A stretch of 6,295 bases of DNA, from the NCBI GenBank assembly GCA_040376925.1, contig JBEIPU010000188.1, forward strand, positions 1 to 6,295, read 5' to 3'. Each line of letters starts with the position of its first letter. Positions within the stretch are counted from its first letter, which is position 1. The DNA is from RAM1 sp040376925 (GTDB lineage Bacteria; Pseudomonadota; Gammaproteobacteria; Burkholderiales; Burkholderiaceae_C). Shown piece after piece: positions 1-4,810 of this stretch. A program made the position numbers and the translations under genes. Below the pieces are notes generated by a model. It saw nothing but the letters and a program-made list of their open reading frames with translations. It was not told where the DNA came from and did no database searches.

Positions 1-935
1 AGCTGTTTCAGCTTGCGCTTGCTGGTGATCACATACGTCAGGTTCAGCCGCGCAAATTCGTATTGGTGCGGGTGGGGTTGGGCCAGCAGGCCGCCTTCGG
101 AATGCCTGTCCATCAGCGTGTCGTTAAACGGGCGCTGGTCTTCAAATTCCAGGGTGCAGATGCTGTGGGTGATGTTTTCCAGCGCGTCCTCGATCGGGAG
201 CGCATAGGTGTACATGGGGTAGATGCACCATTTGTCGCCGGTGTTGTGGTGGGTGGCGCGGCGGATGCGGTACAGGGCCGGGTCCCGCATGTTGATGTTG
301 GGGTGCCCCATGTCAATCTTGGCGCGCAGCACGGCGGCGCCGTCGGCCAGCTTGCCGTCGCGCATGTCGCGCAGGCGCTGCAGGTTCTCTGCCACGCTGC
401 GGCTGCGGTACGGGCTGTCGGTGCCGGGCTTGCTGAAGTCGCCGCGGTTGTTGCGCATGTCTTCGGCGCTTTGCTCGTCCACGTAGGCATGGCCGGCTTC
501 CACCAGGTATTCCGCCGCGCGGTACATGAAGTCGAAGTAGTCGCTGGCCTGGTACGGCTTGTCGTTGCCGGGCTGGGCCCAGTCAAACCCCAGCCATTTC
601 ACCGAGTCAATGATGCTGTTGACGTATTCGGTGTCTTCCTTCTCGGGGTTGGTGTCGTCAAAGCGCAGGTGGCACACCCCGCCGTAATCGGCCGCCAGGC
701 CAAAGTTCAGGCAGATGCTTTTGGCGTGGCCCACGTGCAGGTAGCCGTTGGGCTCAGGGGGGAAGCGGGTGCGGATCCTGGCCGGGTCGGGCTGGCCCTG
801 CTGGTGGTGGGCGGCGTCGCCCGGGCTGCCGCCCCAGCGGCGTGCGCCGTAGGTGTTTTGGGCCAGGTCGCGCTCAATCACCTGGCGCAGGAAATTGCTG
901 GGTTTTAGGGGTTCTTTATCGGCGGGGGCGTTCAT
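1..935 (-). CDS. glnS: Glutaminyl-tRNA synthetase, N-terminal half (partial, cut by left edge)
   Basis: Cytoplasmic class Ic synthetase that charges tRNA-Gln with glutamine using ATP. The 311 complete codons align end to end with the first ~270 residues of the E. coli enzyme. The HIGH motif is HVGH at residues 67-70 within FPPEPNGYLHVGHAKS. RFDDTNPEKED lies at 91-101, THSICTLEFED at 256-266 and QYEFARLNL at 291-299. The KMSKS-like loop is ITSKR at 303-307. The rest of the catalytic core and the anticodon-binding beta-barrels lie beyond the window. An insertion at about residues 29-52 (YGARRWGGSPGD...) is absent from E. coli; I recall similar ones in Comamonadaceae. The start at 935 is chosen because PSNFLRQVIERDL follows at the normal place. 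No Shine-Dalgarno is visible before it. By alignment the glutamine-pocket residues R57, D93, Y242, C260 and Q291 are kept, but the usual histidine is Leu246. The identification is very secure. Confidence 0.98.
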   Translation of the reverse strand, partial: MNAPADKEPLKPSNFLRQVIERDLAQNTYGARRWGGSPGDAAHHQQGQPDPARIRTRFPPEPNGYLHVGHAKSICLNFGLAADYGGVCHLRFDDTNPEKEDTEYVNSIIDSVKWLGFDWAQPGNDKPYQASDYFDFMYRAAEYLVEAGHAYVDEQSAEDMRNNRGDFSKPGTDSPYRSRSVAENLQRLRDMRDGKLADGAAVLRAKIDMGHPNINMRDPALYRIRRATHHNTGDKWCIYPMYTYALPIEDALENITHSICTLEFEDQRPFNDTLMDRHSEGGLLAQPHPHQYEFARLNLTYVITSKRKLKQ

Positions 936-943
936 ATAGGGTC

Positions 944-949
944 ATTTTA
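944..949 (-). promoter_or_regulatory. glnS: Possible -10 element of glnS
   Basis: TAAAAT on the minus strand matches the sigma-70 -10 consensus at five of six positions and ends 8 bases before the glnS ATG. Transcription from it would begin within a few bases of the start codon. No matching -35 hexamer is present at 16-18 bases; the place holds GAGCCC. This is a weak call from sequence only. Confidence 0.25.
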
Positions 950-999
950 GGGGTGGCGTTCCTTTGGGGCTCTGTGAGCGGTTACTTCCCGCTACGGGT

Positions 1000-1028
1000 T
1001 TGACACGCCAGAGGCCCTGGCGCTTACA
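1000..1028 (+). promoter_or_regulatory. Candidate promoter with dyad-symmetric spacer for the heptad-repeat protein gene
   Basis: A perfect -35 hexamer TTGACA lies at 1000-1005. It is followed by exactly 17 bases, the optimal spacer, and then by CTTACA at 1023-1028, a poor -10 match. The spacer itself is a perfect inverted repeat: CGCCAG at 1006-1011, AGGCC, then CTGGCG at 1017-1022. This would be a natural operator position. The weak -10 suggests that the promoter needs an activator, or that the true -10 lies elsewhere. Confidence 0.35.
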
Positions 1029-1075
1029 CCTGCCTGCGTCTAATCAGTGCAAGGGGTGCTGTTTGCCCCGCCAAC

Positions 1076-1081
1076 AAGGAG
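1076..1081 (+). promoter_or_regulatory. Ribosome binding site deciding the start at 1090
   Basis: AAGGAG lies 8 bases before the ATG at 1090. It excludes the longer in-frame start at 964 and leaves a clean signal peptide at the new N-terminus. Confidence 0.85.
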
Positions 1082-1089
1082 TCACCACC

Positions 1090-1446
1090 ATGAAGCTCAA
1101 CCGTTTTGTTTTTGCCGGTGCTGCAGCCATCGCGGCCCTGGCGGCGCTGGCCTCGGCCCCGGCCCGGGCGAGCGATGTGACCTGGTCCGTGGGCGTGCAT
1201 GCCGCGCCGGGCGTGCACATTGGCGCCACCAACGCGCGGCCCTATTACGTGCAGCCGGCGCCTGTGTATGTGGCGCCGCAGCCGGTGTATGTGCAGCCGC
1301 CGGGCTATTACGTGCGCCCGGCCCCCATCTATGTGCAGCCGGCGCCGGTGTACCAGGCGGGCTATTACTACGGCCCTGCGCCGCGTGGCTACGGGCACTG
1401 GAAGCACGGGCACAAGCACCACCGCGGGCACGGGCACCGCCGCTAG
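1090..1446 (+). CDS. Small secreted Tyr/Pro-repeat protein with His-rich C-terminus
   Basis: Predicted 118-residue exported protein of unknown function. Residues 1-27 form a classic Sec signal peptide: K3 and R6, a long Ala/Leu-rich core, and an ARA site with cleavage predicted between A27 and S28. A short segment (28-50) leads into five tandem heptads at 54-88 of the form V-x-P-x-P-[VI]-Y, one of them degenerate (VQPPGYY). The tail from R99 is basic and holds seven histidines (103, 106, 108, 110, 111, 114, 116) among Gly, Lys and Arg, with no cysteine. The mature protein would be strongly basic, probably disordered or polyproline-like, and periplasmic or cell-surface. The histidine spacing could bind divalent metals such as Ni, Cu or Zn; this is inference. 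It is a single gene, divergent from glnS, with a strong ribosome binding site. I recognise similar YVQP-rich proteins in betaproteobacteria only as hypothetical proteins. Confidence 0.85.
   Translation: MKLNRFVFAGAAAIAALAALASAPARASDVTWSVGVHAAPGVHIGATNARPYYVQPAPVYVAPQPVYVQPPGYYVRPAPIYVQPAPVYQAGYYYGPAPRGYGHWKHGHKHHRGHGHRR
1249..1353 (+). repeat. Five tandem 21-bp units encoding V-x-P-x-P-[VI]-Y heptads
   Basis: Five in-frame 21-base units run without interruption inside the secreted protein gene. They encode VQPAPVY, VAPQPVY, VQPPGYY, VRPAPIY and VQPAPVY. The first and last units differ only at wobble positions (three silent base differences). The protein pattern is better kept than the DNA, so the repeat looks selected at the protein level. 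Copy number may vary between strains. Confidence 0.85.
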
Positions 1447-1455
1447 GGCGGGGCC

Positions 1456-1492
1456 AAAAAAAGAGACCCGCAGGCCGTGAAGCCTGCGGGTC
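1456..1492 (-). terminator. Intrinsic terminator, minus-strand
   Basis: A perfect 11-bp stem pairs 1465-1475 (GACCCGCAGGC) with 1482-1492 around a 6-base loop. On the minus strand it is followed after two bases by a run of seven T (1456-1462). It lies 35 bases beyond the stop of the small ORF at 1528 and 260 bases beyond the binding-protein stop. On the plus strand there is no T-run, although the hairpin begins 18 bases after the heptad-repeat gene and may still protect that transcript's 3' end. Confidence 0.88.
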
Positions 1493-1527
1493 AACATGTC
1501 AGTCGCGGGACGGAGGGCCGGACTGAC

Positions 1528-1704
1528 TCACCCCGAAGGAGGGAGGGGACTCAGAGGAGTCGGGGTGATGCTGAGTGTTGTCCCCGGCGCTTCGCCGGTG
1601 CCCGTGAAGACCGCCATGAGCGTGGCAGTACCGATGACCATCGCCACCGTGTACATCGCTGCATAGCCCAGCGTGCGTAAGAGTTGAAGCTTGGGGGACA
1701 ACAT
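1528..1704 (-). CDS. Putative 58-residue single-pass membrane protein (small ORF)
   Basis: This reading frame begins MLSPKLQLLRTLGYAAMY and is too short for common length cut-offs. Residues about 12-34 form one continuous hydrophobic segment (LGYAAMYTVAMVIGTATLMAVF). K5 and R10 come before it, so by the positive-inside rule the N-terminus should face the cytoplasm. The C-terminal 20 residues are Thr/Pro/Ser-rich. It sits 48 bases after the binding-protein gene, on the same strand. A strong terminator follows its stop by 35 bases, as expected if it is the last gene of that transcript. Shine-Dalgarno support is weak (only TGGA about 4 bases upstream). No family is recognised. The alternative is a structured 3' UTR. 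Confidence rests on the coherent membrane segment and the position. Confidence 0.5.
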   Translation of the reverse strand: MLSPKLQLLRTLGYAAMYTVAMVIGTATLMAVFTGTGEAPGTTLSITPTPLSPLPPSG

Positions 1705-1752
1705 GGGTCCAGTAGAACCCGCCGGCGCCCCCGCCCCTGTAGGACTGCGCCT

Positions 1753-2916
1753 TTACCAGGCGTCAGAACGTACCTGTGATTCCCACTGCCCGCCGCGCGT
1801 GGCATACACGCTGATCACGCCGTAGCGCTGCTCGCCCTTGGCGTCGAACTTCATCGAGCCCGTGACGGGCGCATAGGCGTCGATGGTGCGCAGCGCTTCC
1901 ACGATGGCCTGGGGCTTGGCCGATTCAGCGCGCTTGATGGCCGCGGCCAGCACGTGCATGGCGTCGTAGCTGTAATGGCCGCCGTAGGCCGGGTCCACCT
2001 TGAAGGCAGCGCGGTAGCTGTCCAGGAATTTGGCGCCGGCCGGGAACTCGCGCGGCTCCAGGATGGGCGACGTGGCAAACAGCCCGCCTTGCATCATGCC
2101 CGCGCCCTTGAGCATGGCCGTGGTCTTGATCGTGTCGCCGCCCAGGATGGCGGGCTTGGTGTACTCGATCTTTTTCAGCGCCTCCATCAGCGCCAGCACC
2201 TGGAAGTCGTTCAGCGTGGTCACCACGGCTTCCACGCCGGCTTCCTTGATCTTGCCGGCCAGCTCGTCAAAGGCCGTGGTCTTGTCGTCAAAGCCCTGGC
2301 GGATGGCGATTTCCTTCTTGGCCTTGGTCAGCTCGGCGGCGGCGCCGTCGGCCAGGCCCTTGCCGTACGGCGTGCCGTCGTCCACCACGGCAAATTTGGT
2401 CGAGTTGAGCTGGCCCGCGGCAAACGAGCCAATGGCCTTGGCCTGCAGCGTGTCGTTGGCCACCAGGCGGAAGGTGGTGGGCAGGCCCAGCTGGGTGTAT
2501 TTGGGGTTGGTCGATATGGCCAGCTGCGGGATGTTCTTGGCGGCGTACCGCGGGGCGGTTTCAATGCTCACGCCCGAATTCAGGTGGCCGATCACGGCCA
2601 CGATGCCGGCGTCCACCAGCTGCTGGGCCACTTCCTTGCCGGTGGCGGCGTTGGCGCGGTCGTCCACCGCCACGATTTCAATCGTCACGGCCTTGCCCTT
2701 GATCTTGAAGCCGGCCTTGTTCAGCTCGTCCACCGCCAGCTTCACGCCGTTGTGCATGTCCTGCCCCAGCGCGGCCAGGTTGCCCGACATGGGCTGGGCC
2801 ACGCCGATCTTGATAACGGAAGGCGCGTTGTTGCAGCCGGCCAGCAGGGCGGCGGCGGCAACGGCACCGAGGGCCAGCACGCTTGTGACGGCTTGGCGGC
2901 GGGTGGGGGTGTGCAT
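1753..2916 (-). CDS. Liv-type ABC transporter substrate-binding lipoprotein
   Basis: Periplasmic type I binding protein of the Leu/Ile/Val family (Peripla_BP_6), 387 residues, a normal length. It would deliver a branched-chain amino acid, amide or related ligand to an ABC permease. The N-terminus has R6-R7, a hydrophobic stretch and a lipobox LAGC ending at C28, so it should be lipidated. N29 at +2 does not act as an inner-membrane retention signal. The mature fold starts at IKIGVAQPMSG (35-45). Family landmarks are GHLNSG at 110-115, the AISTNPKYTQLG stretch at 133-144 and YGGHYSYDA at 311-319. The start is supported by GGAG (2922-2925) five bases upstream. No permease or ATPase gene is in the window. 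The small membrane ORF follows 48 bases downstream and may be co-transcribed. The exact ligand cannot be read from the sequence. Confidence 0.95.
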   Translation of the reverse strand: MHTPTRRQAVTSVLALGAVAAAALLAGCNNAPSVIKIGVAQPMSGNLAALGQDMHNGVKLAVDELNKAGFKIKGKAVTIEIVAVDDRANAATGKEVAQQLVDAGIVAVIGHLNSGVSIETAPRYAAKNIPQLAISTNPKYTQLGLPTTFRLVANDTLQAKAIGSFAAGQLNSTKFAVVDDGTPYGKGLADGAAAELTKAKKEIAIRQGFDDKTTAFDELAGKIKEAGVEAVVTTLNDFQVLALMEALKKIEYTKPAILGGDTIKTTAMLKGAGMMQGGLFATSPILEPREFPAGAKFLDSYRAAFKVDPAYGGHYSYDAMHVLAAAIKRAESAKPQAIVEALRTIDAYAPVTGSMKFDAKGEQRYGVISVYATRGGQWESQVRSDAW

Positions 2917-2950
2917 GTGAGCTCCAGGGGGTGTTTGGGTGTAACGGAAT

Positions 2951-3011
2951 GTAGTGAAGCGCGTTTGACGCCGCTACAGGGTTTCACAGCAAAGTGATGA
3001 ACCTTCACTAC
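2951..3011. repeat. Interrupted 9-bp inverted repeat upstream of the binding-protein gene
   Basis: GTAGTGAAG at 2951-2959 and CTTCACTAC at 3003-3011 are perfect reverse complements, 43 bases apart, 35 bases or more upstream of the ATG at 2916. A related TTTCACAG lies between them at 2982-2989. The gene-free stretch 2917-3043 holds this repeat and no convincing -35/-10 pair. Paired operator half-sites for a regulator are one reading; chance is another. Confidence 0.4.
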
Positions 3012-3043
3012 TTATTAGCCAAACTGATGCGCCATGCTGGTGC

Positions 3044-3083
3044 AAAAAAAAGACCCGAAGGCCCATTGCGGGGCATGCGGGTC
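3044..3083 (-). terminator. Intrinsic terminator after the DUF3455 gene
   Basis: Six outer pairs (3052-3057 GACCCG with 3078-3083 CGGGTC) and four inner pairs (3061-3064 with 3071-3074) are separated by a 3x3 internal loop. On the minus strand they are followed directly by eight T (3044-3051). It lies 84 bases beyond the DUF3455 stop. Its outer stem has the same GACCCG sequence as the terminator at 1456-1492. Confidence 0.85.
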
Positions 3084-3091
3084 CTGGAATA

Positions 3092-3108
3092 CCGGCCTTC
3101 GCGGCCGG
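3092..3108 (-). other. Extra stem-loop between the DUF3455 stop and its terminator
   Basis: A perfect 6-bp GC stem, CCGGCC at 3092-3097 with GGCCGG at 3103-3108, closes a 5-base loop that reads GCGAA on the minus strand. It has no T-run. It sits 8 bases upstream of the terminator hairpin on the transcript and could stabilise the 3' end. The rest of 3084-3167 shows nothing recognisable. Confidence 0.5.
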
Positions 3109-3167
3109 CCTTCACCCTGGAGGAGTCAGTGTGAAACTGTTGTGTGTCATCTGGGGGCGCGGCCTTC

Positions 3168-3710
3168 TTATACGGCGCGCCAGAAGATGTAGTCAGCCTG
3201 GTACTTCACGATCTGCTTGGCGCCCATGTTGCCGGCGGCGCAGGGCGTGGCCGGTGCCACGCCACCCATGGTGGCCACGCGCTGGATGTAGGTGGTGCCG
3301 CTGACCATGCCTGTGCCCGATGCCGGGTTGGCCTTGACCAGCTGCAGCGGGATGCTGCCGGCGGCGGCAGGCGCCACTGCTACCTGCGTGGCGGTCAGCT
3401 TCACGCCGTCCATGCCTTCCCAGGTGGCGGGCGGGCCGTAATACTTGCCCACCTGCTTGCCGGCGCGGTCGTTCAGCTTGGCGTCGGGGCCCACAAAGAC
3501 CCACTCATACTGGCCCGCGGCGCCGGCCTTGGCGCGGCATTCGTAGGTGATCTCGCCCACGCCCACGGTTTCCCAGAACACCTTGTTGCCCGCGGGCACC
3601 TGCACGGCGGCCGGCAGGCCGGCCTGGTCAAACGGTTTCATCATGGGGCTGCTGGCGCAGGCAGAGATGAGGGCAACGGCGGATACGGCCAGGGCGGTAC
3701 GGATCAACAT
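3168..3710 (-). CDS. DUF3455 family lipoprotein
   Basis: A 180-residue exported protein of the DUF3455 family, whose function is unknown. The signal sequence MLIRTALAVSAVALISAC ends in a lipobox with C18 as the lipidated residue; A19 at +2 favours the outer membrane. Recognisable landmarks follow in order: VPAG (38-41), ITYECRA (54-60), YEWVFVGPDAKL (68-79), VGKYYGPPATWEG (87-99), IQRV (142-145), TPC (155-157) and YIFW (174-177). C58 and C157 could form a disulfide in the periplasm. The start at 3710 is preferred over the longer in-frame ATG at 3776, because AAGGAG lies 8 bases before it and the signal peptide begins there. The gene lies 104 bases downstream of the LysR gene on the same strand and has its own terminator, so it is probably transcribed alone or with the LysR gene. 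Confidence 0.9.
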   Translation of the reverse strand: MLIRTALAVSAVALISACASSPMMKPFDQAGLPAAVQVPAGNKVFWETVGVGEITYECRAKAGAAGQYEWVFVGPDAKLNDRAGKQVGKYYGPPATWEGMDGVKLTATQVAVAPAAAGSIPLQLVKANPASGTGMVSGTTYIQRVATMGGVAPATPCAAGNMGAKQIVKYQADYIFWRAV

Positions 3711-3718
3711 GGTTCTGA

Positions 3719-3724
3719 CTCCTT
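3719..3724 (-). promoter_or_regulatory. Ribosome binding site deciding the DUF3455 start
   Basis: AAGGAG on the minus strand lies 8 bases before the ATG at 3710, with the same AAGGAGTCA context as the site at 1076. It rules out the upstream ATG at 3776. Confidence 0.85.
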
Positions 3725-3814
3725 GATTCATTGGGTTGGGTGAAATGTTCGACGCTCTTTTGGTGTGGCGTCCCATTCCTTACGCAGCCCTCTCGGTGTC
3801 AGATTCGGTATTTT

Positions 3815-4702
3815 TTAACGCTGGCGGAACTTACCCAGTGTGTCCAGCAGGTTGCGCGTGGCGCCGTCCAGCGTGGGCAGCGGGCGGTGCACCACCACGG
3901 TGTGGCGCGTGAGCGCGGGGGTGAGCTGCGCCGTCTTGAGCCCGGGCGATTCCTGGCCCGGCGCCTCGCCCTCCAGCGGCAGTACGGCCGCGCCGTAGCC
4001 CGCGGCCACCAGGCTCTTGACGGCGGCGGTGTAGTTAAGCTCGATGCGCCCGCGCGGCGCGCAGCCGGCGCGGGCAAACCATTCCATGGTCTGGCGGTAC
4101 AGCTGGGTGCTGGCGCCGGTAAAGATCAATGGCCGCGCGGCCAGCCATTGCGCAGACACACGTTTTGGCGCGGCCCAGCCGGCGGGCAGGTAGGCCACCA
4201 TCGGGTCGCGCCGCCAGGGGCTGGCCACCAGCGTGGCCAGCGCGCCGGGCGCGGCCACCAGGCCCACGTCCAGCGTGCCCTGCTCCAGCTGGGCCAGGGC
4301 GTCGCTGGTGCCCAGGATGCTCACCTGCACGTCCACGCCCGGGTGGGTGGCGGCCATGGCCTCCAGCACGCGCGGCAGCATGTTGACCAGCAGGCCGGTG
4401 GTGGTGGCCAGGCGCACGCGGCCAATGGAGCCTTTGGCATGGCGCTGCACCGCGTCCACCGCGTCGTCGGCGTCGCGCAGCAGGCGCCGCGCGCGCTCCA
4501 CCAGCACCGCACCAGCAGGCGTGGGCACCACGCGGCGGCCGCCGCGCAGCACCAGCGGCGTGCCCAGGCGCGATTCCAGCTCGCTCACATGCAGGCTCAC
4601 CGTGGGCTGGGCCAGGTGCAGCGCCTGCGCCGCAGCCGAGAAGGTGCCCAGGTCAGTGATGCTGACCAGCGTGCGCAGCTGGTCCAGGTTCAGTTCACGC
4701 AT
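3815..4702 (-). CDS. LysR-type transcriptional regulator
   Basis: A 295-residue DNA-binding regulator of normal family length. The winged helix-turn-helix lies at residues 4-63: LDQLRTLVSITDLGTFSAAA, then QPTVSLHVSELESRLG (32-47), the wing GGRRVVPTPAG (54-64) and a linker helix rich in Arg/Ala/Asp. The effector-binding domain runs from about residue 91 (GSIGRVRLATTTGLL) to the C-terminus, with LEQGTLDVGLVAAPG near its first hinge and VAAGYGAAVLPLEGEA near residue 250. The start at 4702 gives the usual N-terminus, but no Shine-Dalgarno is visible before it. It is divergent from the DUF1127 gene (108 bases between the starts) with a perfect dyad just upstream of its own start. The DUF3455 gene follows on the same strand. 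No enzyme operon is adjacent, so the effector cannot be guessed. Confidence 0.95.
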   Translation of the reverse strand: MRELNLDQLRTLVSITDLGTFSAAAQALHLAQPTVSLHVSELESRLGTPLVLRGGRRVVPTPAGAVLVERARRLLRDADDAVDAVQRHAKGSIGRVRLATTTGLLVNMLPRVLEAMAATHPGVDVQVSILGTSDALAQLEQGTLDVGLVAAPGALATLVASPWRRDPMVAYLPAGWAAPKRVSAQWLAARPLIFTGASTQLYRQTMEWFARAGCAPRGRIELNYTAAVKSLVAAGYGAAVLPLEGEAPGQESPGLKTAQLTPALTRHTVVVHRPLPTLDGATRNLLDTLGKFRQR

Positions 4703-4711
4703 GGTGGGGTG

Positions 4712-4728
4712 TATCAGGAACGCTGATA
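4712..4728. promoter_or_regulatory. Candidate LysR-regulator binding box (ATC-N9-GAT dyad)
   Basis: TATCAG-GAACG-CTGATA is a perfect 6-5-6 palindrome. It contains both the T-N11-A pattern of LysR-family sites (4714 to 4726) and the ATC-N9-GAT form known from NodD boxes. It lies between the divergent LysR and DUF1127 genes, only 9 bases before the LysR ATG. Binding there would most simply repress the regulator's own gene. Confidence 0.5.
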
Positions 4729-4799
4729 GATAGCCTCAGAAATCTCAACTTCCCAAATAGCAGTGTAGCCGCGACCATCGTCTGCATTCAACGTGAAGC

Positions 4800-4804
4800 A
4801 GGAG
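4800..4804 (+). promoter_or_regulatory. Ribosome binding site deciding the DUF1127 start
   Basis: AGGAG lies 6 bases before the ATG at 4811. It favours that start over the in-frame GTG at 4793, which would place this site inside the coding region. Confidence 0.75.
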
Positions 4805-4810
4805 CAGAGC

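Noticed and set aside
63..908. Long plus-strand open frame of 281 codons opposite glnS
   Set aside because: It is antisense to a clear GlnRS frame. Its Val/Ala/Gly/His-rich composition is what mirrored GC-rich codons give, and it has no recognisable domain.
964..1089. Upstream in-frame start that would extend the heptad-repeat protein by 42 residues
   Set aside because: It would bury the signal peptide, and AAGGAG is correctly placed for the ATG at 1090.
1551..1805. 84-codon minus-strand frame overlapping the end of the binding-protein gene
   Set aside because: It has no membrane segment or domain and overlaps the binding-protein end out of frame. The 58-codon frame at 1528-1704 is far more protein-like.
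1954..2997. Long plus-strand frames (also 2030-2920) opposite the binding-protein gene
   Set aside because: They are antisense shadows of a well-supported Liv-type protein, with no domain and low-complexity composition.
3094..3167. Three copies of GGCCTTC
   Set aside because: Short GC-rich 7-mer, two of whose copies belong to the stem-loop at 3092-3108 or its edge; no regular spacing and not a CRISPR or iteron pattern.
3711..3776. Longer DUF3455 start at 3776
   Set aside because: The lipoprotein signal begins at the ATG at 3710 and a good ribosome binding site lies 8 bases before it.
3747..3780. Possible ECF-sigma promoter upstream of the DUF3455 gene (GTAAGGAAT and CGTCGAAC on the minus strand)
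   Set aside because: The spacing between the two elements is about 20 bases, too long for the usual 16-17, so I could not support it.
3731..4726. 331-codon plus-strand frame opposite the LysR gene
   Set aside because: The minus strand has an unambiguous LysR protein. The plus frame is Gln/Gly/His/Arg-rich shadow.
4793..4810. GTG start for DUF1127 adding six residues
   Set aside because: AGGAG at 4800-4804 is correctly placed for the ATG at 4811, and family members begin close to the M-x-W motif.
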